This document shows positions 1 through 7,665 of a DNA stretch of 64,000 bases, piece after piece; the first letter of the stretch is position 1, and the number at the start of each line of letters is the position of its first letter. The translations under genes and the position numbers were made by a program. Under the pieces are notes generated by a model, which saw only the letters and a program-made list of their open reading frames with translations, was not told where the DNA came from and did not search any database. The DNA is from Streptomyces sp. NBC_00102 (lineage in GTDB: Bacteria > Actinomycetota > Actinomycetes > Streptomycetales > Streptomycetaceae), in assembly GCF_026343115.1 (NCBI RefSeq), contig NZ_JAPEMC010000001.1, positions 1,488,001-1,552,000 on the forward strand. Reading direction: 5' to 3'.

Positions 1-311
1 GTGACACCGTCGTCGGCAACGACGTCTGGTTCAGCCACGGCGCCACGGTGCTGCCTGGCGTACGGATCGGGCACGGGGCGATCATCGGCGCCGGCTCGGT
101 GGTCACCTCGGACGTGCCCGACTACGGCGTCGTCGGCGGGAACCCGGCCCGCCTCCTGCGCACCCGTTTCGGCGAGAAGGACATCGCCCGGCTCCTCGCG
201 GTGGCGTGGTGGGACTGGCCCGCCGAGCACCTCACCGCGCACATCCGGACGGTCATGTCGGGCAGCGTCGCGGACCTGGAAGCCGCCGCGCCGGGTCCGT
301 ACGACGCATGA
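1..311 (+). CDS. Xenobiotic acetyltransferase (CatB/Vat type), 3' part
   Basis: The reading frame enters from outside the window (first complete codon at base 3) and encodes the last ~102 residues of a left-handed beta-helix acyltransferase. Hexapeptide-repeat spacing is clear (GNDVWFSHGATVLPGVRIG, GAIIGAGSVV), followed by the VVGGNPARLLR segment and an aromatic WWDWP tail seen in streptogramin A and chloramphenicol acetyltransferases. Such enzymes acetylate hydroxyl groups of antibiotics or other small molecules with acetyl-CoA. Substrate cannot be told from the fragment. It lies 46 nt before a macrolide-type glycosyltransferase, so both may serve drug inactivation; that link is inference. 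Confidence 0.85.
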   Translation, partial: DTVVGNDVWFSHGATVLPGVRIGHGAIIGAGSVVTSDVPDYGVVGGNPARLLRTRFGEKDIARLLAVAWWDWPAEHLTAHIRTVMSGSVADLEAAAPGPYDA

Positions 312-357
312 CGATCGACGATGCCCGTCCACCACGGAAACGGAAGGTGTGATCTTG

Positions 358-2472
358 ATGCCCCGTCGCCGCGCCCACATCGCGATGGCCGGGATTCCCG
401 CCGTCAGCCATGTGCTGCCCAGCCTGGAGATCATCCGCGAGCTGGTCTCCCGGGGGCACCGGGTGACGTACGCCAACGATCCGGCGGTCGCCGAGCTGAT
501 CGCCCCCACCGGCGCGGAACCGGTGCCCTGCGTTTCCGGGCTGCCGGTGGCCGACAACACCTGGCCGGACGACCCCATCGCCGCCATGGAGCTCTTCCTC
601 GACGACGCCGTGCGCGCCCTCCCGCAACTGCGCGCCTTCTACGACGACGATCCCGCCGACCTCTACCTCTACGACATCGGCGCCTACGCCGGGCGGGCGC
701 TCGCCGAGTCCCAGCGGCGTCCGGTGCTGCAGCTCTCGCCGACCCTGGTGGGCTGGGACGGGTACGAGGAGGAGGTGGGGGCGCACCTGTGGCGGCTGCC
801 GGGCGCGGATGCCTACCGGGCGAAGTTCACCCGGTGGCTCGCCGGATGCGGGGCGACCACCACCGACATGGACGCGTTCTCCGGCCGCCCGGAACGGGCC
901 CTGGCCCTGATCCCCCGGGCCATGCAGCCGCACGCCGACCGGGTGGACACGGACCGGGTGACGTTCGTGGGCACCTGCGTTCGCCCGCAGAACGACTCAC
1001 GGGACACCGGCCCGGGCGGCGGCGGGAGCTGGACGCGCCCGGCCGGCGCGGAGCGTGTGCTGCTGGTCTCCCTCGGCTCCGCGTACACCCACCGGCCGGA
1101 GTTCTACCGCCGGTGCCTGGCGGCCTTCGGCGGGCGGCCGGACCTGCACCTGGTGCTCCAGATCGGGAAGTACACCGATCTCGCGGAGCTGGGCGGCATC
1201 CCGCCCCATGTGGAGGTGCACCGCTGGGTGCCGCAGCGGGAGATCCTGGAGCAGGCGGACGCCTTCGTCACCCACGCGGGGATGGGCGGCTGCGGTGAGG
1301 GGCTGCTCGCGGGGGTCCCCATGATCGCCGTACCGCAGGGGGCCGAGCAGTTCATGAACGCCGACCGTCTGGTGGAACTGGGCGTGGCCCGCCGCATCGA
1401 CACCGAGGACGCCACCGCCGAGGCCCTGCGGACCGCGCTGGACGGGCTCCTCACCGACCCGGAGGTGGCCCGCCGCTCGGCGGAGCTCCGGGCGGCGGCA
1501 CGGTCCGAGGGCGGCACCCTGCGGGCCGCCGATCTCGTCGAGGAGTCGCTGGGCCGAGGACGGGCGCCCCGCACACGAGGGGGGAATACGCGGGCGCTGC
1601 GCCCGGTTGAGCGCTGCATGAGCGCCGACTCCCCCGCCGAGGTCCTGCACTACACCGCCTTCTCCACCCGTCGGGAGGGCGGCAACCCCGCCGGCGTGGT
1701 CCTGGACGCGTCAGCCCTGGACGACGCCGGGATGCAGGCGATCGCCGCAGAACTCGGCTACAGCGAGTCGGCGTTCCTGACCGAGGCGACCGGGGAGCGG
1801 TCCTACACGGTCCGCTATTTCAGCCCCAAGGCCGAGGTGCCGTTCTGCGGGCACGCGACGGTCGCCACGGCGCTGGCGCTCGCGGAACGCGACGGCCCCG
1901 GTGACCTGGAGTTCCTGACGCGGGCCGGCGCGGTCCCGGTCACGGTGGAGCTGCGGGACGGCGCACTGCGGGCCACGCTGACCAGCGTGGTGCCGCACGT
2001 GACGGAGATCGCACCGGCGGATCTGGCGGAGGCGCTGGCCGCGCTCGACTGGCCGGCCGCCGACCTGGACCCGGCGCTGCCGCCGCGTATCTCGTTCGCC
2101 GGAGCCCGTCACCTGGTGCTGGCCGCCGCGACGCGCGAACGCCTCGCGGACCTGAGTTACGACTTCTCACGGCTCGAATCCCTCATGCGCCGCCTGGATC
2201 TGACGACTCTTCAGCTGGTCTGGCGGGAGTCGGAGCGGGTGTTCCACGTCCGCGACCCGTTCCCGGTGGGCGGTGTGGTGGAGGACCCCGCGACGGGTGC
2301 GGCCGCCGCCGCTTTCGGCGCGTACGCGCGTGAGCTGGGCCTCGTCCCGGAGGAGGCGGTGCTCACCCTGCACCAGGGCGCGGACATGGGCCGCCCCGGC
2401 ACCCTCACCGTGGAGCTGCGCCCGGGCGACGCGCGCGTCCGGGTGAGCGGCGCGGGGACCCGTATCCGCTGA
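358..2472 (+). CDS. Macrolide-type glycosyltransferase fused in frame to a PhzF-family isomerase
   Basis: A single open frame of 704 codons starts at ATG 358, with GGAAGG just upstream. Residues 1-400 form a GT1 (MGT/OleD-like) glycosyltransferase: N-terminal SHVLPSLEIIREL and the donor-binding motif HAGMGGCGEGLLAGVPMIAV. MGT enzymes glucosylate and inactivate macrolides. Residues from about 421 form a complete PhzF-like protein with GGNPAGVV, the catalytic-Glu region YSESAFL, VPFCGHATVATA and GGVVEDPATGAA. Each half matches a normal free-standing length. A TGA lies just out of frame at 1608, eight bases before ATG 1618, and a run of six G lies at 1579-1584, so the fusion may be a one-base indel rather than a natural bifunctional protein. 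Confidence 0.8.
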   Translation: MPRRRAHIAMAGIPAVSHVLPSLEIIRELVSRGHRVTYANDPAVAELIAPTGAEPVPCVSGLPVADNTWPDDPIAAMELFLDDAVRALPQLRAFYDDDPADLYLYDIGAYAGRALAESQRRPVLQLSPTLVGWDGYEEEVGAHLWRLPGADAYRAKFTRWLAGCGATTTDMDAFSGRPERALALIPRAMQPHADRVDTDRVTFVGTCVRPQNDSRDTGPGGGGSWTRPAGAERVLLVSLGSAYTHRPEFYRRCLAAFGGRPDLHLVLQIGKYTDLAELGGIPPHVEVHRWVPQREILEQADAFVTHAGMGGCGEGLLAGVPMIAVPQGAEQFMNADRLVELGVARRIDTEDATAEALRTALDGLLTDPEVARRSAELRAAARSEGGTLRAADLVEESLGRGRAPRTRGGNTRALRPVERCMSADSPAEVLHYTAFSTRREGGNPAGVVLDASALDDAGMQAIAAELGYSESAFLTEATGERSYTVRYFSPKAEVPFCGHATVATALALAERDGPGDLEFLTRAGAVPVTVELRDGALRATLTSVVPHVTEIAPADLAEALAALDWPAADLDPALPPRISFAGARHLVLAAATRERLADLSYDFSRLESLMRRLDLTTLQLVWRESERVFHVRDPFPVGGVVEDPATGAAAAAFGAYARELGLVPEEAVLTLHQGADMGRPGTLTVELRPGDARVRVSGAGTRIR
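1618..2472 (+). other. PhzF-family isomerase/epimerase module within the fusion
   Basis: From ATG 1618 the frame encodes a self-contained 284-residue PhzF fold. PhzF enzymes isomerise trans-2,3-dihydro-3-hydroxyanthranilate or related substrates by Glu-mediated proton transfer, and most homologues have unknown substrates. No ribosome binding site lies at normal spacing before 1618 (the nearest purine run is about 35 nt away). Independent initiation would therefore need coupling to the upstream gene, which fits the out-of-frame TGA at 1608. Confidence 0.6.
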
Positions 2473-2494
2473 TCCCCCGTTTCCCCACCCCTCA

Positions 2495-2534
2495 CCGGGG
2501 CCGTGCCCCGCGTCCGTACGGGGGACGGCCCCGG
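2495..2534. terminator. Bidirectional-looking hairpin after the glycosyltransferase-PhzF gene
   Basis: CCGGGGCCGT at 2495-2504 is perfectly complementary to ACGGCCCCGG at 2525-2534 around a 20-nt loop, starting 23 nt after the stop. No T-run follows, as usual for Streptomyces. Confidence 0.6.
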
Positions 2535-2737
2535 TGCCGCTCCGCGGCGTCCCGCCGCGGGCGTGGGCATGCTGTCCTGCGACGCGCCCCTCCGGGGCCG
2601 GGTCCGGGACGGTGCAGGTCGGCGCTCTGCGCGGCCGGTGAACACCACTCGGCATCCACACGACGGTTCGGCGTCGGGCAGCCCAACTCCGGGGCGTACG
2701 ATCGCGGACACCGAAGCCGAGCACGGGAGTACCGATC

Positions 2738-3655
2738 TTGTCCGCATCCGCAACCCTCGCACCACGCATCGGTGTCTCCATCGTCACCATGGGTGACCGC
2801 CCGCAGGCGGTGGAGGCCCTCCTCGCGTCGGTGGCCATGCAGGACGTCCGGCCCACGCGGCTCGTCGTCATCGGCAACGGCACGAAGCTTCCGGACTTCT
2901 CCGCCTTCCCCGGCCTGGAGGACCTGGAGGGCGGGGTGACCCTGATCGAGAACGAGGAGAACCTCGGCTGCCCCGGCGGCCGGAACGTGGGGCTCGCCCG
3001 CCTCGCCGAACTCGGCGACGTGGACGTGGTGATCGAGCTGGACGACGACGGCCTGCTGGTCGAGAAGAACGTGTTCAGCACGGTGCAGGACCTGTTCACC
3101 GCCGACCCGGGCCTCGGCATCGTCGGCTTCCGGATCGCCGACGAGCACGGCGAGACGCAGCGCCGCCACATTCCGCGGCTGCGCGCCTCCGACCCGATGC
3201 GGCGCGGGCACGTCACGGCCTTCCTCGGAGGCGCGCACGCCTTCTCGATGAAAATGCTGGCGAGCACGGGCCTGTGGCCTGCGGAGTTCTTCTTCACCCA
3301 CGAGGAGACGGACCTCTCCTGGCGGGCGCTCGACGGCGGCTGGAACATTCTCTACGAGCCCGATCTGCTGCTCCAGCACCCGAAGACCTCGCCGGCCCGG
3401 CACGCGGTCTACTACCGGATGACCGCGCGCAACCGGGTCTGGCTGGCCCGCCGCAATCTCCCTGCGCCACTGATCCCCCTCTACCTGGGCGTCTGGACGC
3501 TGCTGACCTTCGCCAGGACCCGGTCCGCGAAGGGGCTGAAGGCCTGGATGGGCGGTTTCGCCGAGGGCCTGCGCACCCCGTGCGGCCCCCGCAACCCGAT
3601 GCGCTGGCGCACGGTGTGGCGGATGACCCGGCTCGGCCGGCCGCCGCTCGTCTGA
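2738..3655 (+). CDS. GT2-family glycosyltransferase
   Basis: A 305-residue inverting glycosyltransferase of the GT-A fold. It begins with the typical GVSIVTMGDRP beta-strand, has ENLGCPGGRNVGL and the metal-binding ELDDDGLL motif near residue 100, and carries THEETDLSWR (the ED/general-base region) near 190. A basic C-terminal segment may lie against the membrane. The TTG start at 2738 is chosen because GGGAG at 2725-2729 sits 8 nt upstream and the GT-A fold begins immediately. Likely transfers a sugar to a cell-envelope or secreted acceptor, which is not identifiable here. Flanked by terminators on both sides, so probably a single-gene unit. Confidence 0.85.
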   Translation: MSASATLAPRIGVSIVTMGDRPQAVEALLASVAMQDVRPTRLVVIGNGTKLPDFSAFPGLEDLEGGVTLIENEENLGCPGGRNVGLARLAELGDVDVVIELDDDGLLVEKNVFSTVQDLFTADPGLGIVGFRIADEHGETQRRHIPRLRASDPMRRGHVTAFLGGAHAFSMKMLASTGLWPAEFFFTHEETDLSWRALDGGWNILYEPDLLLQHPKTSPARHAVYYRMTARNRVWLARRNLPAPLIPLYLGVWTLLTFARTRSAKGLKAWMGGFAEGLRTPCGPRNPMRWRTVWRMTRLGRPPLV

Positions 3656-3691
3656 CCTACCGCCCCGACCCACCGCTTGACCTTGCTTCAC

Positions 3692-3725
3692 CGATCGCCC
3701 GGACGCCCCGCGTTCCGGGCGATCG
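3692..3725. terminator. Strong hairpin terminator after the GT2 gene
   Basis: A perfect 11-bp stem, CGATCGCCCGG (3692-3702) with CCGGGCGATCG (3715-3725), around a 12-nt loop. It separates the GT2 gene from the following ABC operon. Confidence 0.8.
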
Positions 3726-3776
3726 GCGTTTCCGGCCGCGGCGGTACGCCCCGAACCGCCGCGGCGGGAACCCGCC

Positions 3777-3820
3777 TTGACAGCCCCCCATCCCTCAGTC
3801 GATTATTCCATTAATTGACT
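3777..3820 (+). promoter_or_regulatory. Promoter and overlapping palindromic operator of the ABC/GntR operon
   Basis: A consensus -35 TTGACA lies at 3777-3782, and 18 nt later an AT-rich -10 GATTAT at 3801-3806. Overlapping the -10 is an inverted repeat, AGTCGATTA (3797-3805) and TAATTGACT (3812-3820), with 6-nt spacing and one mismatch. A second perfect repeat, ATTCCAT (3805-3811) with ATGGAAT (3822-3828), overlaps it. The position is ideal for repression by the YtrA-type GntR protein encoded third in this operon. Confidence 0.7.
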
Positions 3821-3839
3821 CATGGAATTGGGGCGAGGC

Positions 3840-4784
3840 GTGAAACACCCGAGCACACCGAGCGAGACTTCCGAGCAGTGGGCCCTGGAGGCCCGCGGTC
3901 TGGGCAAGCGGTACCGCCGCGGCTGGGCCCTGCGGGACTGCTCCTTCCGGCTTCCGGCCGGCCGGATCTGCGGTCTCGTCGGACCCAACGGCGCCGGAAA
4001 GAGCACCCTGCTGGGGATCGCGTCCCGGCAGATCGGCCCGACCGAGGGCGGGTTGAAGCTCTTCGGCATCCCGGCCGACGACGCTTCGGCCATGCCCCGG
4101 TTCGCCTTCCTCGGCCAGGAGAAGCCGCTCTTCAAGCGGTTCACGGTGGCCGAGACGCTGCGGATGGGCGCCGAGCTCAACCCCGGCTGGGACATGGCGG
4201 CGGCGGAACGGATCGTCCGCTCGGGCCGGGTCCGGCTGGACGCCCGCGTCGGCACGCTCTCCGGCGGCCAGCGCACCCGGGTCGCGTTCGCGCTCGCCTT
4301 CGGCAAGCGCCCGGACCTGCTGCTGCTCGACGAGCCGATGTCGGACCTCGACCCGCTGGCGCGCGACGAGATGAGCACCCTGCTGATGTCGGAGGCCACC
4401 GAACGCGGCACCACGGTCCTGATGTCCTCCCACATGCTCGCCGAACTGGAGGAGATGTGCGACTACCTGCTGGTGGTGTCGGAGGGCCGGCTCCGGATGG
4501 CCGGTGACACCGACACGCTGGTGCCCGCCCACGCCCTGGTGACCGGGCTGGCGACGGACGGCGGGCTGCCGCCGGAGCTGACCCGCCACACCGTGATCGA
4601 GTCCCGCGTACAAGGCCGCCAGTTCCAGGCGCTCGTACGCCCCGACGGGCCGCTCACGGGCGACTGGCAGATCAGCGAACCGAGCCTGGAGGAGGTGCTG
4701 TTGGCCCACCTCCGTTCGCCGGACGCGCCCGCGCTCCTCACTCCGGGTGCCCGCATCGACGCCGAGGGGATCTCCGCATCATGA
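3840..4784 (+). CDS. ABC transporter ATP-binding protein (ABC-2 type, YtrB/CcmA-like)
   Basis: About 314 residues with Walker A GPNGAGKST, signature LSGGQRTRVA, Walker B LLLLDEPMSDLDP and the switch-His region MSSHML, so a complete cassette. It powers the permease encoded next, with which it overlaps by ATGA. GTG 3840 is preferred: GGGG at 3830-3833 is well spaced, whereas the in-frame ATG 3822 lies inside an operator palindrome roughly 10 nt after the predicted transcription start and has no SD. The divergent C-terminal ~90 residues are typical of drug or lipid exporters. Substrate unknown. Confidence 0.85.
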   Translation: MKHPSTPSETSEQWALEARGLGKRYRRGWALRDCSFRLPAGRICGLVGPNGAGKSTLLGIASRQIGPTEGGLKLFGIPADDASAMPRFAFLGQEKPLFKRFTVAETLRMGAELNPGWDMAAAERIVRSGRVRLDARVGTLSGGQRTRVAFALAFGKRPDLLLLDEPMSDLDPLARDEMSTLLMSEATERGTTVLMSSHMLAELEEMCDYLLVVSEGRLRMAGDTDTLVPAHALVTGLATDGGLPPELTRHTVIESRVQGRQFQALVRPDGPLTGDWQISEPSLEEVLLAHLRSPDAPALLTPGARIDAEGISAS

Positions 4785-5755
4785 CCACCACCACCCTGAC
4801 CGGCCCCACCACGGGGGCGGGCACCGTCCGGCGCGGCCCGCTGCGCGGTCTGACCTGGCTCATGGTGCGTCAGCACCGGGCGACGCTGTACTCCGTGCTC
4901 GCGCTGGTGGTCCTCGGCTCGGCCGCGATCCTCCACCTGCGCGGGGAGATGACCGACACGCTGAACGCGGCGGGCTGGCCGGAGAAGGAGCTGACGACAC
5001 CGCTTCGGACCGGACAGCTGTCCACCTATCTCCTGCTGGCCCTCGGCGCCTTCCCGGTGCTCCTCGGCGTCTTCGTCGGCGCCCCGCTGATCTCCGCCGA
5101 CCGTGAGCAGGGCACCGCCCAACTCGTCACCACCCAGTCGGTACCGCGCCGCCGCTGGCTGATCGCCAAGCTGACGGTGGGGTACGGCATCGCCCTCGTC
5201 GCCGGTCTGGTGCTCTCCGCGCTCTACACCTCATGGTGGAAGCCGTACCGCACGGTCTTCCCGTCCGCCTGGCTGGACGCGACGGTCTTCGACAACACCG
5301 GCCCGGTGCTGCCCGCGTTCTGTCTCTTCCTCACGGCGGCCGGCGTCACGATCGGGGTCCTGCTGCGCCGGGTGATGCTGTCCATGGCGGTCACCCTCGG
5401 CTTCTCCGCCTTCACGAACGTCGTCTGGGACCAGATCCGCAACGGCCTGGGCACCAGCCATCGGCTCACCTACCCGCTGAACGGAGAGCCTCCCAACATC
5501 CCCGGGCGCCAGGATCTCGACAGCTGGGTCGGCGCCGCGGACGGCACGCTCTACGGCTGGGGCACCTGCGTCGAGGCCACCGACGCCGCGCAGAACGCCT
5601 GCCTCAAGCAGCACGGCATCGTCAACAACGTCGTCGAGTACCTCGACTACGACCAGATGCCCTCCATGCAGTGGACCGGCGCGGGCATCCTGCTCGCCGC
5701 CACGGTCGTCCTCACGGTCTTCGTGGTCTGGCGTGTCTCGCGACGCCCGTTGTGA
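4781..5755 (+). CDS. ABC-2 type permease subunit
   Basis: A 324-residue membrane protein with hydrophobic segments around residues 35-55, 80-105, 135-155, 180-205 and a final helix near 295-315. ADREQGTAQLVTTQSVPRRRW is the conserved cytoplasmic coupling segment of ABC-2 permeases. A long extracytoplasmic loop (about 215-285) contains two cysteines. It overlaps the ATPase gene by 4 nt and is followed 56 nt later by the GntR repressor gene. In YtrA-type operons such exporters respond to cell-envelope stress; the trigger here is unknown. Confidence 0.85.
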   Translation: MTTTTLTGPTTGAGTVRRGPLRGLTWLMVRQHRATLYSVLALVVLGSAAILHLRGEMTDTLNAAGWPEKELTTPLRTGQLSTYLLLALGAFPVLLGVFVGAPLISADREQGTAQLVTTQSVPRRRWLIAKLTVGYGIALVAGLVLSALYTSWWKPYRTVFPSAWLDATVFDNTGPVLPAFCLFLTAAGVTIGVLLRRVMLSMAVTLGFSAFTNVVWDQIRNGLGTSHRLTYPLNGEPPNIPGRQDLDSWVGAADGTLYGWGTCVEATDAAQNACLKQHGIVNNVVEYLDYDQMPSMQWTGAGILLAATVVLTVFVVWRVSRRPL

Positions 5756-5811
5756 CGGAGCCCCCTCCGTGTCCGTAAAGTCTCCTCAGTCGAGCGGAAA
5801 GGTGAAGAGCA

Positions 5812-6201
5812 GTGGTCGTTTTCCGCATCGACCGGCGCAGCGGCATCGCCACGTACCTGCAGATCGTGCACCAGGTCGAGCAGGCCCTGCGGATGGGCGC
5901 CCTCCAGGAGGGGGACAAGCTGCCCACGGCGGCCCAGGTGGCCGCCGCCACCAAGGTCAACCCCAACACGACCCTCAAGGCGTACCGGGAACTGGAGCGC
6001 CTCGGATTCGCCGAGGTGCGCCAGGGGGCGGGCACCTTCGTCACCCGCAACCTCGCCCGGCCGCAGTCGGATCCGGACTCTCCGCTGCGTACGTCCCTGG
6101 ACGCGTGGCTGGCCCAGGCGCGTACCGAGGGACTGTCGGGGCACGACGTGAAGGCGCTGTTCAGCGCCGCGTACGAGACGGCGTACCCGCGGGAGAGTTG
6201 A
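5812..6201 (+). CDS. YtrA-subfamily GntR transcriptional repressor
   Basis: A short GntR protein (129 residues): a winged helix-turn-helix at about 5-75 (YLQIVHQVEQALRMGAL, then PTAAQVAAATKVNPNTTLKAYREL) with only a ~50-residue dimerisation tail, the hallmark of the YtrA subfamily. The start is GTG 5812. It is the third gene of the ABC operon and very probably binds the palindrome over the promoter at 3797-3820, making the exporter self-limiting. Its 3' end overlaps the convergent FAD monooxygenase gene by 41 nt. Confidence 0.88.
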   Translation: MVVFRIDRRSGIATYLQIVHQVEQALRMGALQEGDKLPTAAQVAAATKVNPNTTLKAYRELERLGFAEVRQGAGTFVTRNLARPQSDPDSPLRTSLDAWLAQARTEGLSGHDVKALFSAAYETAYPRES

Positions 6202-7468
6202 GGCCGGGCCCGGCCCCCGCCGCGAGGTGGGGGTAGGCGGGCAGATCGATGTCCCCGGCCTTGGCGAACTGCGCGGCCAGCACCTGCCGCATGGGCCAGC
6301 GGTTCATCGACCGCATCGAGGCGGCGCGCAGCCGGATGGCGAGCGCGCCCTTCGGTGCGTATCCGCCGGCGCCGCCGGGCGGGAGCTGCTGCGCCCGGGT
6401 GACGTAGGGGCGCATGATCCGGTCGTAGTTCCGGAAGGCGTCGAGGTGGGTGGCGCCGGGCGTGGTCAGTTCGCCGGCCAGCACGTAAGCGCCGACGAGG
6501 GCGAGACTCGTGCCCATGCCGGTGAGGGGCGAGGGGCAGTGGCCCGCGTCGCCGAGCAGCACCGCCCGGCCGCGCGACCAGTTGTCGAGGCGCACCTGCC
6601 CCAGGGAGTCGAAGAAGAAGTCCTCCGAGGAGCGCATCGCCGCGAGCAGGCGCGGGACTTCCCACCCCACGCCCTCGAACCGGCGGGTAATCAGCCTCTG
6701 TTGGGCGCCGACGTCGTGGCGGTCGTAGGTGAAGGGCTCGGCGCGGAAGCTGAGTCCGGCCTTGATCTCGCCGGGGAGCCGGCCGGGGCGCGCGGACGCG
6801 ACGAGCCCGCCGGGGGCGTTGAACATCCGGAACCAGCCGCCGAGGTCCCAGTCGTCCCGGGCCGTGAACCAGGCGGTCCAGCAGTTCAGCGGGGTCACGA
6901 AGTCGGACTCCGGTCCGAAGGCGAGGGCCCTGACGATGGAGTGCGGCCCGTCGGCGCCCACCACCACCCCGAAACGGCGCCGGCCGGAGTTCTCGAAGGT
7001 GACCGTGACGCCGTCGTCGTCCTGGGCGAGCGCGGTGACGGTGTCGTCGAAGAGGTACTCCACGCCGATGGAGGCGGCAGCCCCCGGTGCTGTCCCCGGC
7101 GCTGTCCCCGCAGCCGGTGCGGTCGCGTCGTGCAGGAGGCGGGCGAGGTCGCCCCGGAGGATCTCGATCTCGGAGACGATCCCCTCCCCGTCGAAGGCGG
7201 AGGCCGGCATCTCGGCGGTGACCCGGTCCCGGGCGTCCACCATGGCGAGGCCGCGCTGCTCGACGGCGACCGCCCGCGCCCGGTCCATGAGCCCCATGCG
7301 GTTGATCACCTCCCGGCCCGCACCCCGCAGGTCCACGGTCTGCCCGCCCGGCCGGGGCGCCGGGGCCCGCTCGACGACCGTGACCTCGAAACCCGCCGAG
7401 CGTAGCCAGTACGCGAGGGCCGGACCGGCGATACCGGCGCCGGAGATGAGTACGTCTTTTCTTCTCAT
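6161..7468 (-). CDS. FAD-dependent monooxygenase (PHBH/PgaE-like)
   Basis: 435 residues. The N-terminal dinucleotide-binding motif is LISGAGIAGPALAYWLRSAG. The second FAD motif is RGRAVLLGDAGHCPSPLTGMG near residue 300, and VVVGADGPHSIVR near 175 matches the NADPH/FAD DG motif. Enzymes of this group hydroxylate aromatic compounds, polyketides or antibiotics, including tetracycline- and rifamycin-inactivating members. ATG 7468 is chosen because the motif begins at once, while the in-frame upstream codons lack conservation. Divergent from the hybrid regulator at 7666, across a 197-nt region carrying three copies of one operator-like sequence, so probably its direct target. Confidence 0.85.
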   Translation of the reverse strand: MRRKDVLISGAGIAGPALAYWLRSAGFEVTVVERAPAPRPGGQTVDLRGAGREVINRMGLMDRARAVAVEQRGLAMVDARDRVTAEMPASAFDGEGIVSEIEILRGDLARLLHDATAPAAGTAPGTAPGAAASIGVEYLFDDTVTALAQDDDGVTVTFENSGRRRFGVVVGADGPHSIVRALAFGPESDFVTPLNCWTAWFTARDDWDLGGWFRMFNAPGGLVASARPGRLPGEIKAGLSFRAEPFTYDRHDVGAQQRLITRRFEGVGWEVPRLLAAMRSSEDFFFDSLGQVRLDNWSRGRAVLLGDAGHCPSPLTGMGTSLALVGAYVLAGELTTPGATHLDAFRNYDRIMRPYVTRAQQLPPGGAGGYAPKGALAIRLRAASMRSMNRWPMRQVLAAQFAKAGDIDLPAYPHLAAGAGPGLNSPAGTPSRTRR

Positions 7469-7540
7469 GCCCGTGAATGTACGGCGTACGCAGCACACCA
7501 CGCAACCAATAAAGCACCGAAGAATAAGGGGATCTACCGC

Positions 7541-7656
7541 CTAGTGCACTAGTACGCATGGCCCTAGTGCACTGCCCTTCGGGGCGCGTTCGCGAAGACC
7601 CGCGCCTTCCGTCGCAGCCGGGCAGTACAGTGCGAACCTCACAGGTGCACTAGTGC
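7541..7656. promoter_or_regulatory. Cluster of three CTAGTGCAC operator sites in a divergent promoter
   Basis: A perfect 12-bp palindrome CTAGTGCACTAG lies at 7541-7552, CTAGTGCACTG at 7564-7574, and GTGCACTAGTGC at 7645-7656, the last between a -10-like TACAGT (7626-7631) and the regulator's ribosome binding site. All share the ACTAGTGCA core. The arrangement suggests autoregulation plus control of the divergent monooxygenase by the GntR-TetR protein. Confidence 0.7.
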
Positions 7657-7665
7657 GGAGGCGTC

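Noticed and set aside
3822..3839. ATG 3822 as start of the first ABC gene
   Set aside because: It lies inside an operator palindrome close to the predicted transcript start and has no ribosome binding site; GTG 3840 has one.
6227..7405. Plus-strand frame opposite the FAD monooxygenase
   Set aside because: Low-complexity Gly/Arg/Val composition with no domain; antisense artefact of GC-rich coding.
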